DNA of 64,000 nucleotides from Gammaproteobacteria bacterium (GTDB taxonomy: Bacteria; Pseudomonadota; Gammaproteobacteria; Xanthomonadales; Marinicellaceae). Positions 26,247 to 34,901 of this stretch are shown here, piece after piece; the first letter of the stretch is position 1; the number at the start of each line of letters is the position of its first letter. A program made the position numbers and the translations under genes. The stretch is taken from the NCBI GenBank assembly GCA_041395445.1, contig JAWLAO010000003.1, positions 62,001-126,000 on the forward strand. Direction: 5' to 3'. The notes below the pieces were generated by a model, which saw only the letters and a program-made list of their open reading frames with translations, ran no database searches and was not told the DNA's origin.

Positions 26247-26846
26247 ATGAATAATACTTGGCTCAAAAAAGTTACGCTCGAGTCTGAAACTGTTTCATTA
26301 GTCCCATTGCAAAAAGAGCATGCTGCTTCACTTGTCGAGGCAGCATCTGATGGAGAACTTTGGAATCTTTGGTTTACCACCGTTCCTGACGAAGCAACTA
26401 TCGACTCATATATTGGTTTTGCATTATCAGAACAACAAAGAGGTCGCTCACTTCCCTTCGTTGTTGTGCATAATGAATCTCAAAAAATTATTGGTTCCAC
26501 TCGTTTTTGTAATGCAGACGCCAGTAACAAAAGAGTGGAAATCGGATACACCTGGTATTCATCAAGATTTCAGAGGTCATCAGTTAACACCGAATGTAAG
26601 TTACTTTTGTTAACTCATGCTTTTGAAGAGTTATCGGCGATTGCAGTCGAGTTTCGAACGCATTGGTTTAATCAGACCTCCCGAACAGCAATAGCTCGTT
26701 TGGGAGCCAAACAAGATGGAATTCTGAGAAATCATCAGCTTATGCCGGATGGAAGTTATCGTGATACGGTTGTTTTTTCAATTATTAATAGTGAGTGGTT
26801 GGCAGTTAAATCCCATTTGATGAATAAACTGCGAAAGTATAATTAA
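26247..26846 (+). CDS. GNAT-family N-acetyltransferase (RimJ/RimL-like)
   Basis: 199 aa. The acetyltransferase fold is visible: LVPLQKEHAASLVEAA at the start, IIGSTRFCNADASNKRVEIGYTW in the middle, a HAFEELSAIAVEFRTHWFNQTSR helix-strand and a LGAKQDGILRNHQLMPDG ending typical of RimJ-type enzymes. The acceptor (protein N-terminus or small molecule) is unknown. Five nt downstream of the symporter. Confidence 0.85.
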   Translation: MNNTWLKKVTLESETVSLVPLQKEHAASLVEAASDGELWNLWFTTVPDEATIDSYIGFALSEQQRGRSLPFVVVHNESQKIIGSTRFCNADASNKRVEIGYTWYSSRFQRSSVNTECKLLLLTHAFEELSAIAVEFRTHWFNQTSRTAIARLGAKQDGILRNHQLMPDGSYRDTVVFSIINSEWLAVKSHLMNKLRKYN

Positions 26847-26864
26847 ACTTTTAGGGTTTACTAT

Positions 26865-26894
26865 TTGGTTGATTTTGATTCTTTCAGTTATAAT
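26865..26894 (+). promoter_or_regulatory. Sigma-70 promoter of pyrG-kdsA-eno
   Basis: -35 TTGGTT (26865-26870), 18-nt spacer, -10 TATAAT (26889-26894), 62 nt before the pyrG ATG. Confidence 0.6.
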
Positions 26895-26956
26895 ATCCGT
26901 CCTTTCAAGGCAGCCATAAAGTTGTTGCTATATTATATTCGGAAGGTTAAATCTCT

Positions 26957-28591
26957 ATGACGGCTTATGTATTTGTAACCGGTGGTGTGGTTTCATCATT
27001 GGGTAAAGGAATTGCAGCAGCATCTCTCGCATCATTATTGGAATCCCGAGGATTAAAAGTTTCATTGATGAAGCTGGATCCATATATCAATGTTGATCCC
27101 GGCACTATGAGCCCGTTTCAACACGGTGAAGTTTTTGTTACTGATGATGGAGCAGAAACAGACTTGGACTTGGGACATTACGAACGATTTGTTCGTACCA
27201 AGATGGGACGCAAGAACAACTTCACCAGTGGTCAGATTTACGAACAGGTGATTCGTAAAGAACGACGTGGAGATTATCTGGGTGGAACGGTTCAGGTTAT
27301 TCCACATATCACCAATCATATCAAGGAAAAAATCAAGGAAGCAGGAGTCGGATATGATGTTTTGATGGTTGAAATTGGTGGAACTGTCGGCGATATTGAA
27401 TCTCTGCCTTTTTTGGAAGCCATTCGTCAATTAGGAGTTGAAGAAGGAAAGCGAAACTCAATGTTTGTGCATTTAACCTTGGTTCCTTATATCAAAGCAG
27501 CAGGTGAGCTTAAAACCAAGCCAACTCAACATTCTGTCAAAGAGCTTCGTTCGATTGGAATTCAACCGGATGTGCTTTTATGCCGTTCAGAGCTTGAAGT
27601 TCCTGAACATGAGCGCAAAAAAATTGCATTATTCACAAACGTCGCTGAAAAAGCCGTTATCAACATGGTTGATGTGGACAATATTTATAAAATTCCGGCA
27701 GTTTTGGGTAAAGAAGGCTTTGATGATTTGGTCATCGAACAATTTGGCTTGAGTTGTAACGAAGCCGATTTATCAGAGTGGAAACGAGTGATTGATGCCG
27801 AGGAGTCAGCAACTCAAGTGATTCGTGTTGGTATGGTTGGAAAGTATTTGGATCACAGCGATGCCTATAAGTCTCTTTTTGAAGCCTTGCGTCATGCCGG
27901 CATACCGAATAATGTTAAAGTCGAAATCACAGAAATTGATTCAGAGTCCTTAGAAAGAGGCAAAGACTTCTCACAGCTAGAAAAAGTCGATGCTATATTA
28001 GTTCCCGGAGGATTCGGCGACCGCGGATTTGAAGGTAAAATTAATGCAGTGAGGTATGCTCGTGAGAACAAAATTCCTTATCTGGGAATCTGTTACGGAA
28101 TGCACGCGGTTGTTATTGAGTTTGCCCGTAATGTTTGTGGATTGGCCGGGGCAAATACCACCGAAAACAACATTGAAGCTGACCACCCGGTGATTGCACT
28201 GATTACTCAGTGGGAAGATCATTTAGGAAAGATTGAAACCAGAAACAGAAACTCTGACTTGGGCGGAACTATGCGTTTGGGTGCACAAAAATCGGTTTTG
28301 CTGGAGGGAACACTCGCCAGAAAAGTTTACGGAGAGGATATTATCTGTGAGCGCCATCGTCATCGTTATGAATTTAACAATACGTATCGTGAAGTGCTTC
28401 AGCAAAACGGACTCACACTGAGTGCCACATCGGAAGATGGTAACTTGATTGAAATGGTGGAACTTCCGCAATCAGAACACCCATGGTTTTTGTCCTGTCA
28501 GTTTCATCCTGAATTCACCTCAACCCCAAGAGACGGGCATCCCTTATTTGCAGGTTTTATTGCAGCAGCGAAAGAGAATAAAAAATCATGA
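26957..28591 (+). CDS. pyrG: CTP synthase
   Basis: 544 aa, full length. The N-terminal synthetase domain begins TAYVFVTGGVVSSLGKGI (P-loop and UTP site). The C-terminal class I glutamine amidotransferase has LGICYGMH (nucleophile Cys, though most homologues read GICLGMQ) and the HPEF triad segment. It makes CTP from UTP, ATP and glutamine in the cytoplasm. AAGGTTAAATCTCT precedes the ATG. The stop overlaps the kdsA start (ATGA), beginning the conserved pyrG-kdsA-eno operon. Confidence 0.98.
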   Translation: MTAYVFVTGGVVSSLGKGIAAASLASLLESRGLKVSLMKLDPYINVDPGTMSPFQHGEVFVTDDGAETDLDLGHYERFVRTKMGRKNNFTSGQIYEQVIRKERRGDYLGGTVQVIPHITNHIKEKIKEAGVGYDVLMVEIGGTVGDIESLPFLEAIRQLGVEEGKRNSMFVHLTLVPYIKAAGELKTKPTQHSVKELRSIGIQPDVLLCRSELEVPEHERKKIALFTNVAEKAVINMVDVDNIYKIPAVLGKEGFDDLVIEQFGLSCNEADLSEWKRVIDAEESATQVIRVGMVGKYLDHSDAYKSLFEALRHAGIPNNVKVEITEIDSESLERGKDFSQLEKVDAILVPGGFGDRGFEGKINAVRYARENKIPYLGICYGMHAVVIEFARNVCGLAGANTTENNIEADHPVIALITQWEDHLGKIETRNRNSDLGGTMRLGAQKSVLLEGTLARKVYGEDIICERHRHRYEFNNTYREVLQQNGLTLSATSEDGNLIEMVELPQSEHPWFLSCQFHPEFTSTPRDGHPLFAGFIAAAKENKKS

Positions 28592-29430
28592 AATTATGTA
28601 ACTTTGAAGCCGGACTAGACAAGCCATTCTTTCTAATCGCCGGACCTTGTGTGATTGAATCTGAACAATTGGCAATAGAAACCTCTGGCAAACTCAAAGA
28701 AATTTGTGAAAAACTTGGCATACCATTTATTTACAAATCATCTTTCGATAAAGCCAACCGCACTTCAATCAACAGTTTTCGCGGTTTGGGGATGGAAGAA
28801 GGTTTGAGAATTCTTTCAGAAGTGAAAAAACAGGTTGGTGTTCCAGTGTTAACCGATGTGCATGAGGATACACCTATGGATGAAGTGGCATCTGTTGTTG
28901 ATGTGATTCAAACCCCCGCCTTTCTCGCCAGACAAACTAATTTTTTGCTCAAAGCTTGTAGTGTCGGAATTCCCGTTAATATCAAAAAAGGTCAGTTTAT
29001 GGCTCCTTGGGATATGAAAAATGTAGTCGAAAAAGCCAAATCAACAGGCAATAATCAAATCATGGTTTGCGAAAGAGGAGCCAGTTTTGGGTACAATAAT
29101 CTTGTTTCTGATATGCGCTCACTTGCAGCAATGCGGGATACAGATTGTCCAGTTGTTTTTGATGCAACGCACTCGGTGCAACTTCCTGGTGGTCAGGGCG
29201 GTTCTTCGGGCGGACAAAGAGAATATATTCCGGTTCTGGCTCGTGCGGCGGTAGCAGCAGGAGTTTCAGGACTGTTCATGGAAACACACCCCAACCCGGA
29301 ACAAGCAAAAAGCGATGGGCCAAATGCCATTCGTTTAAACATGATTGAACAACTTTTAAGCGTTCTTAAACAAATCGACCAAACAGTAAAATCTCAACCA
29401 TTTTTGGAGAACAGCAATGACTGGAATTAA
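28588..29430 (+). CDS. kdsA: 3-deoxy-8-phosphooctulonate synthase
   Basis: 280 aa. FLIAGPCVIES at the N-terminus, YKSSFDKANRTS (PEP/A5P contacts), CERGASFGYNNLVSDMR and DATHSVQLPGG are classic KdsA motifs. It condenses PEP and arabinose-5-phosphate to KDO-8-phosphate for the LPS inner core, so the organism has a Gram-negative envelope. Start codon overlaps the pyrG stop; its 3' end overlaps eno by 14 nt. Confidence 0.98.
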   Translation: MKLCNFEAGLDKPFFLIAGPCVIESEQLAIETSGKLKEICEKLGIPFIYKSSFDKANRTSINSFRGLGMEEGLRILSEVKKQVGVPVLTDVHEDTPMDEVASVVDVIQTPAFLARQTNFLLKACSVGIPVNIKKGQFMAPWDMKNVVEKAKSTGNNQIMVCERGASFGYNNLVSDMRSLAAMRDTDCPVVFDATHSVQLPGGQGGSSGGQREYIPVLARAAVAAGVSGLFMETHPNPEQAKSDGPNAIRLNMIEQLLSVLKQIDQTVKSQPFLENSNDWN

Positions 29431-30706
29431 AAAAGTTTATGCCCGTGAAGTTTTAGACTCTCGTGGGAATCCTACTTTAGAAGCAGAAGTGGCACTGGAT
29501 TCCGGTGCGTTTGGTCATGCAATTGTTCCATCGGGAGCTTCTACAGGAGCCAGAGAAGCAATCGAATTGCGTGATGGAGACAAAAGTCGCTATCTGGGTA
29601 AAGGTGTTAAAAAAGCTGTAGAAAATGTCAATACAGTTATTTCACAAGAGCTTCTTGGCAAAGATGCATCCAATCAGTCAGAAATCGACAATTTGATGAT
29701 TGAACTTGATGGCACGGATAATAAAGGCAAATTGGGTGCTAATGCGTTATTAGGTGTTTCTCTGGCTACAGCCAAAGCGGTTGCTAATGATAAAAATCAG
29801 CCTTTGTATAAAAGCATAGCAACTGTCGATGAATTTGTTTTGCCTGTTCCAATGATGAATATTATCAATGGCGGTGAACACGCTGATAACAATGTGGACA
29901 TTCAGGAATTTATGGTGATGCCGGTTGGTTTTGAAAAATTCTCCGAAGCACTTCGTTGTGGAACAGAGATTTTTCATGCCTTGAAATCAGTTCTGAACAA
30001 AAAAGGGTTAAGTACGGCGGTTGGTGATGAAGGTGGTTTTGCTCCTGATTTGAGGTCTAATGTTGAAGCTGTTGAAACTATAATGACAGCGATTGATAAG
30101 GCGGGATATAAAGCAGGAAAAGATGTTTTTCTCGCTTTGGACTGTGCAGCTTCTGAGTTTTATGAAAACGGAACTTATAACTTAGCCGGAGAAGGTAAAA
30201 AATTTGATTCCAATGGTTTTTCGGACTTTTTAGGTGGTTGGGTGAATCAATATCCGATAATCTCCATCGAAGATGGTTTGGACGAGTCTGATTGGGATGG
30301 CTGGAAATATCTGACTCAGCAACTCGGTAAGAAAATTCAGATTGTCGGTGATGATTTATTCGTGACGAATCCGAAAATCTTTGCCGAAGGTATCGAAAAA
30401 GGCATAGCCAACTCGATTCTGATAAAACTGAATCAAATCGGAACTCTAACGGAAACGCTTAAAGCTATTGATATGGCGTATCAAGCCGGATACACCGCAG
30501 TCGTTTCACATCGCTCCGGTGAAACTGAAGACAGCACAATAGCCGATTTAGTAGTAGCAACTTCTGCAACCCAAATCAAAACAGGTTCTCTATGCCGCTC
30601 GGATCGTATCGCTAAATACAATCAATTACTACGCATTGAAGATCAGTTGGGTGCTTCTGCAAAATATGCCGGAAAGTCAGCTTTTGATTTGTTGGGAATT
30701 TTGTAA
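29417..30706 (+). CDS. eno: Enolase
   Basis: 429 aa, normal length. KKVYAREVLDSRGNPTLEAE at the start; the catalytic loop GASTGAREAIELRD, magnesium ligands in ALDCAA, SIEDGLDESD and VGDDLFVTN, and the SHRSGETEDSTIADL loop near the end are all present. Interconverts 2-phosphoglycerate and PEP, supplying PEP to the adjacent KdsA reaction, and is usually a degradosome component. Ribosome site TTGGAGAA lies in the kdsA 3' end. No clear terminator follows. Confidence 0.98.
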   Translation: MTGIKKVYAREVLDSRGNPTLEAEVALDSGAFGHAIVPSGASTGAREAIELRDGDKSRYLGKGVKKAVENVNTVISQELLGKDASNQSEIDNLMIELDGTDNKGKLGANALLGVSLATAKAVANDKNQPLYKSIATVDEFVLPVPMMNIINGGEHADNNVDIQEFMVMPVGFEKFSEALRCGTEIFHALKSVLNKKGLSTAVGDEGGFAPDLRSNVEAVETIMTAIDKAGYKAGKDVFLALDCAASEFYENGTYNLAGEGKKFDSNGFSDFLGGWVNQYPIISIEDGLDESDWDGWKYLTQQLGKKIQIVGDDLFVTNPKIFAEGIEKGIANSILIKLNQIGTLTETLKAIDMAYQAGYTAVVSHRSGETEDSTIADLVVATSATQIKTGSLCRSDRIAKYNQLLRIEDQLGASAKYAGKSAFDLLGIL

Positions 30707-30737
30707 AAAGATGTTGGTTTTTAAATAACTTCCGAAA

Positions 30738-31574
30738 TTAAAAACCCGGAGGAATGTATTTAAAACGAGCCATTTGCTCTCTATGAGTATCTACTATTCT
30801 TTTGATTTGCTCCTCTGATAGCAGCTCTTTCCATTGGTTAGCTTTGCCTTTTCTGAAGAATGAGGTTGCGTTTTCATGTTTTTCGACGAAACCTTTGGTT
30901 TGTTCTTGTTTCTTAAGGTTGCCGAAAGAAGAGTCTTTGATTGCTTTGATTAGTCGTTTAGGGTCCTTTTTTAGTCCAAGTAATGACTCTACTTTTCTGA
31001 AATACTTTTTTGGATTGCTTAATAAATCTTCATATCTTAAAACTAATAGGTTACGACTGGCTTCTTGAGTCCAGCTACTAACATTTAAGGACCAGGAAGT
31101 GATAACCTGTGGAACATTTTCAGGTTCATTGGGTGTACCGGCCATATCATTTGCCATGTAATCAATGGCTTCATCAATTGTGTACCCAAAATAATTGCTC
31201 AACGATATTACAACGTCTAACGGGTTTCTGACAACATATATGGCTCCGGAAGAGACCGACCAATTATGTAAAGGATAGCCTTTATATTGACCCTGAAAAT
31301 TGTGTGATTTAACAAACACAGTTCCGTTTGCGTGAGCCGCTATATCGGCATGAACGGCCGGACGAATCGAACAAACCTCTTCAAGACTAAGATCTGTGGT
31401 TTTTTGGCCATTACTTAAAAACTTTTGATAACGAAAAGCCTTAACTTCATCAATAGATTGTTGATGAATGGTGTTGATATCGACGGGTTTCTTCGCCAGA
31501 TAATTATGTATAAATGTTCTAATCCAAGTATTTCCTGACTTGGGATAAGAGGCTAGCCATAAAATATTTCCCAT
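30738..31574 (-). CDS. PAPS-dependent sulfotransferase
   Basis: 278 aa. YPKSGNTW (residues 10-17) is the 5'-phosphosulfate loop and VVRNPLDVVISLSNY the 3'-phosphate motif of cytosolic-type sulfotransferases; FFRKGKANQWKELL near the end matches the RKGxxGDWK PAPS motif. It transfers sulfate from PAPS to an unknown hydroxyl or amine acceptor. It stands alone between eno and a divergent SRPBCC gene, with no sulfate-activation genes nearby. Confidence 0.9.
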   Translation of the reverse strand: MGNILWLASYPKSGNTWIRTFIHNYLAKKPVDINTIHQQSIDEVKAFRYQKFLSNGQKTTDLSLEEVCSIRPAVHADIAAHANGTVFVKSHNFQGQYKGYPLHNWSVSSGAIYVVRNPLDVVISLSNYFGYTIDEAIDYMANDMAGTPNEPENVPQVITSWSLNVSSWTQEASRNLLVLRYEDLLSNPKKYFRKVESLLGLKKDPKRLIKAIKDSSFGNLKKQEQTKGFVEKHENATSFFRKGKANQWKELLSEEQIKRIVDTHREQMARFKYIPPGF

Positions 31575-31731
31575 TAAGGTTCCAAAATCAATAAAATCAG
31601 TTTTGCATTATACTTTAAAAGAACGAAATCTTAATTGTAATCACTATAAGTGCATAAAAAACACTGGTTCCTTATGAAAGCAAATCGATTAATGTAAAAT
31701 GACAACCTAATCTTTATATGACAAATAGAAA

Positions 31732-32265
31732 ATGAGAATCCTTCGTTACACGGTTTTAGCACTTATATTTTTAATTGTATTAGTGGCTATAGGCGGTTTG
31801 TTTTTACCATCTAAAGTTTCTATGTCCCGAAGTGTTTTTATAGAAAAACCGACAGAGATTATATTTAAATTCGTGAATTCGCAAAAAAACTTTAACGATT
31901 GGTCTCCTTGGTTTGGACTAGATCCAAAAGCTGTTTATACAATTTCAGGAGCTGAATCCGGTGTTGGCTCCAAAATTTCATGGCAAGGAAATGAAAAGGT
32001 TTATAAAGGCTCGAATGAAATTATAGAGTCTGAAGAAAACAAACTGGTTAGATATGAATTTTATTTTGGCAAGTCCGATCAACCGGCATTTTCAAATATG
32101 TCATTCAGTCCGGTTGGGAATGGAACAACTGTAGTATGGACATTTGAAAATGATTTTGGCTACAATGTTTTTTATCGATATTTTGGCTTGATTTTGGAAG
32201 ATATGATTGCCCCTGATTATGAAAAGGGTCTATCAAATCTTAAAGTTCGTTTAGAAAAACAATAA
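31732..32265 (+). CDS. SRPBCC-family (polyketide cyclase/START-like) protein with N-terminal anchor
   Basis: 177 aa. One N-terminal transmembrane helix (TVLALIFLIVLVAIGGLF), then a SRPBCC ligand-binding fold: VSMSRSVFIEKPTEIIFKFV, NFNDWSPWFGLDPKA, VWTFENDFGY. Such proteins bind hydrophobic ligands; no ligand is predictable. It sits 4 nt upstream of a DUF3025 gene. Confidence 0.82.
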   Translation: MRILRYTVLALIFLIVLVAIGGLFLPSKVSMSRSVFIEKPTEIIFKFVNSQKNFNDWSPWFGLDPKAVYTISGAESGVGSKISWQGNEKVYKGSNEIIESEENKLVRYEFYFGKSDQPAFSNMSFSPVGNGTTVVWTFENDFGYNVFYRYFGLILEDMIAPDYEKGLSNLKVRLEKQ

Positions 32266-32269
32266 TTGC

Positions 32270-33022
32270 GTGTTTGAAAACTGCCAACAAGGTTTAATGT
32301 TTAGTGACATCGGTTTTTTATTACAGAAAAACTTTCCTAATTTTAAAACCACTTTAGAAGAGCAAATCCCGGCTTGTAATATTTTGAATCATGGTTTTAC
32401 TCACAAGAACTTAAATGATAAAAACCTTCGATTTTTTATTCAGGATGAAACATTACCTTTTGCGGAAATGGGTTATGAGGAAAGAATATTTCTTCATGGT
32501 TTGATTGCCACACGAAAACAAAACTGGCATGATTTTTTTAATGCAATGGTTTGGCATAAATACCCTGAAACAAAAAAGGCAATCAATGCGATTCATTATC
32601 AAGAAATTCACAAACAAAAGAGTTCTTTGCGCTCTCGAAAGCGAGATTTACTAACATTGTTTGATGAAAGTGGCGTCATCGTTGTTGCCGGTGATAAGTA
32701 TCTGGATATGATTCGTAATCATCAGTGGGTTGAGTTATTTATCGAAAATAAAGAAAGTTGGCTTGATGGAACTATTCAACTGTACACATTTGGGCATGCA
32801 ATGTTTGAAAAATATCTGAATCCTTATATTGGTATGACAGCTCAGGCGTTGTTATTATCAAACTTTAAGAGTGAAATTGATGTGAGTTTAGCAAGAGATT
32901 TGGAAAACGGAAAAATTTTAAACTCCAAATCCGAGTTGTCTCCTTTGCCGTTATTAGGAGTTCCGGGTTGGCATAAAAATCAAGATCATGATTTTTATGC
33001 CAATAAAGACTATTTCAGATAG
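32270..33022 (+). CDS. DUF3025 family protein
   Basis: 250 aa from GTG at 32270; an ATG at 32297 with AAGG 5 nt before is a fair alternative (241 aa). The stretch GYEERIFLHGLIATRKQNWHD, FNAMVWHKYPETKKAIN and TFGHAMFEKYLNPYIGMTAQ is characteristic of DUF3025. Hydrophilic and cytoplasmic. No biochemical role is known to me. Linked to the SRPBCC gene and convergent with the PpiC lipoprotein. Confidence 0.85.
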   Translation: MFENCQQGLMFSDIGFLLQKNFPNFKTTLEEQIPACNILNHGFTHKNLNDKNLRFFIQDETLPFAEMGYEERIFLHGLIATRKQNWHDFFNAMVWHKYPETKKAINAIHYQEIHKQKSSLRSRKRDLLTLFDESGVIVVAGDKYLDMIRNHQWVELFIENKESWLDGTIQLYTFGHAMFEKYLNPYIGMTAQALLLSNFKSEIDVSLARDLENGKILNSKSELSPLPLLGVPGWHKNQDHDFYANKDYFR

Positions 33023-33826
33023 CTACTCTTTAATCGTTACGTTTGCTTTGGCACGAGCCAATTGTGAAAACTTGGAAAGTTTTTGTTGTTGAACCGTTTT
33101 AATAACAGCTTGTTTCACATCTTCTAGTTTTGGAGGTGTAATAGGTCTTTTTGCTTCGAGATAAACCACATGAGCACCAAATGGACTGCTGACAACAGTT
33201 TTAATAACTGAGTTTTCTTCAGCATTGGGCAAAACCTCTCTGAACTTTTCCGGCAACCGACCCAGATTGACCCAAGATATATCTCCGACATTTTTCATAC
33301 CCGGATTTTCAGCCAGAAATTGTTTTTCTTTCTCAAGATAGTCTTCTACAGATTTAATTTCGTCCAAAGCTTTAATGGCTTCAATTTCATCTTTATAAAG
33401 CAAATGATGAACATGATACTCAAAGCCTCCAACTTGTTGGTTGGCAGCATCATAAGCCTGCTGAATTTCTTCATCTGTCACCGTGTTATCTTTGAGATAA
33501 TCTCCTTGAGCTGCACTCACAAGAGCCTTGATTTTGATATATTCAATACCCAACAATTGTTCATCAGTTAATTTCAAACCTTTTTTGGAAGCAACATTTG
33601 CAATAGCAATCTCTGTTATTAAATTTTCAAGAGCTTGATTGAGTGTTGGTCCATCGGTTTTACTGATGCCATTAGCATTGAGATAGGCTTTGAGTAAATT
33701 GGCTGTTATGGTCTTATCTCCAACAACCGCTATTGTTTCTGAATTATCGGTGAAAGTTGTTTGCTCATCACCTTTCTGACAGGCTGAAAGAACAAAAACC
33801 AGGATAAATAAAAAGCGCGTCTTCAT
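33023..33826 (-). CDS. PpiC-type peptidyl-prolyl isomerase lipoprotein (SurA/EpsD-like)
   Basis: 267 aa. Lipoprotein signal with lipobox LSAC, Cys16. A SurA-like helical N-domain (LLKAYLNANGI...LNQALENLITEIAIANVA) is followed by a parvulin domain (YHVHHLLYKDE, DISWVNLGRLPEKFREVLP, SPFGAHVVYLEAKRP). It should be a lipid-anchored periplasmic folding factor. EpsD-like relatives belong to exopolysaccharide loci, but none is nearby. Its stop abuts the convergent DUF3025 gene. Confidence 0.86.
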   Translation of the reverse strand: MKTRFLFILVFVLSACQKGDEQTTFTDNSETIAVVGDKTITANLLKAYLNANGISKTDGPTLNQALENLITEIAIANVASKKGLKLTDEQLLGIEYIKIKALVSAAQGDYLKDNTVTDEEIQQAYDAANQQVGGFEYHVHHLLYKDEIEAIKALDEIKSVEDYLEKEKQFLAENPGMKNVGDISWVNLGRLPEKFREVLPNAEENSVIKTVVSSPFGAHVVYLEAKRPITPPKLEDVKQAVIKTVQQQKLSKFSQLARAKANVTIKE

Positions 33827-33930
33827 AAAAATCTGATTATAAAAAAGAGAGATTATAACCTAAGAAAGCCAATCTCTACGGAATAACACGAGAATACGTT
33901 AAAATACGCGCTTTGAAAAAGATATTAGTG

Positions 33931-34281
33931 ATGAAAAAAGTAAAAATATATCATAATCCCAGATGCTCAAAATCCCGGCAAACTCTTCAAATCCTCGAAG
34001 AAAATGGTGTTGAACCAGAAATTATTAAATATCTCGAAACACCCCCGACAGTCGCAGAATTGGAAAGAGTTTTAGAGTTGTTGAATAAACAACCCAGAGA
34101 AATTATGCGGAAGAATGAAGCGGAATATAAAGAATATGATATGTCCAATGAGAACTTGTCAAAATCTGACTTGATTCGGCTCATGCGCGAGTATCCGAAA
34201 GTAATTGAAAGACCAATTGTTTTTACTAAAGACAAGGCCGCAATTGGACGACCTCCTGAGTCTGTTCTCGATATTCTATAA
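33931..34281 (+). CDS. arsC: Arsenate reductase (glutaredoxin-dependent, ArsC family)
   Basis: 116 aa from the ATG at 33931 (MKKVKIYHNPRCSKSRQTL); an upstream TTG at 33913 is unlikely. Catalytic Cys12 in HNPRCSKS, and the arginines in PREIMRKNEAEY and VIERPIVFT are in the expected places. It reduces arsenate to arsenite, or has a related role (YffB/Spx-like fold). The flavodoxin gene starts 3 nt later. Confidence 0.92.
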   Translation: MKKVKIYHNPRCSKSRQTLQILEENGVEPEIIKYLETPPTVAELERVLELLNKQPREIMRKNEAEYKEYDMSNENLSKSDLIRLMREYPKVIERPIVFTKDKAAIGRPPESVLDIL

Positions 34282-34284
34282 ATC

Positions 34285-34866
34285 ATGGCAGAAACTAATG
34301 TTTTAATTTTGTATTATTCCAAGCATGGAAATACAGCTAAAATGGCAAAGTTGATTGCTCGGGGTGTTTCATCTTGCCAAGGTGTGAATGCTGTTATTCG
34401 TAGTATTTGCCCTGCCGGAAATGAAGACTTTGTCTCAAGTGATATCTTTGTAACCGAGAAAGATTTATACGATTGCGATGCTTTGATTTTAGGCTCGCCG
34501 GTGCGTTTCGGAAATATGGCTGCTCCTATGAAAGAGTTTATTGATTCAACAGGAGGTGTTTGGGCTTCGGGAGGTCTTGAAAGCAAACCGGCAGCTGTTT
34601 TTACCTCCGGGTCGAGTTTGCATGGAGGGCAAGAATCGACTTTGTTATCAATGATGATACCGCTATTTCATCATGGCATGATTTTGATCGGTTTGCCATA
34701 TAGTGAAAAACCTTTGTTAAACACCGAAAGTGGTGGAACACCCTATGGCGCCAGTCATTGGTCCGGAAATGGCTCAGACAGGATAATAGATAAGAACGAA
34801 AAGGAGCTGTGTTTAGCTTTGGGGAAAAGAGTGGCAGAAATTGCCAAAAAACAAAAAGCCGGCTAA
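34285..34866 (+). CDS. wrbA: WrbA-like NAD(P)H:quinone oxidoreductase, flavodoxin family
   Basis: 193 aa. LILYYSKHGNTAKMAK is the FMN phosphate loop, SPVRFGNMAAPMKEFID the isoalloxazine region and AVFTSGSSLHGGQEST the WrbA NAD(P)H loop. It reduces quinones by two electrons, guarding against oxidative stress. Paired with arsC in one transcript. The stop codon lies in a terminator-like hairpin. Confidence 0.9.
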   Translation: MAETNVLILYYSKHGNTAKMAKLIARGVSSCQGVNAVIRSICPAGNEDFVSSDIFVTEKDLYDCDALILGSPVRFGNMAAPMKEFIDSTGGVWASGGLESKPAAVFTSGSSLHGGQESTLLSMMIPLFHHGMILIGLPYSEKPLLNTESGGTPYGASHWSGNGSDRIIDKNEKELCLALGKRVAEIAKKQKAG

Positions 34867-34875
34867 AGCCGGCTT
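34856..34875 (+). terminator. Hairpin at the end of the arsC-wrbA operon
   Basis: 8-bp stem AAGCCGGC (34856-34863) with GCCGGCTT (34868-34875) and a 4-nt loop containing the stop codon. An A-tract precedes it, but only a weak T-tract follows, so it may work better on the minus strand. Confidence 0.6.
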
Positions 34876-34901
34876 CAAATTTATTCGTTAGTGGATTTTA
34901 T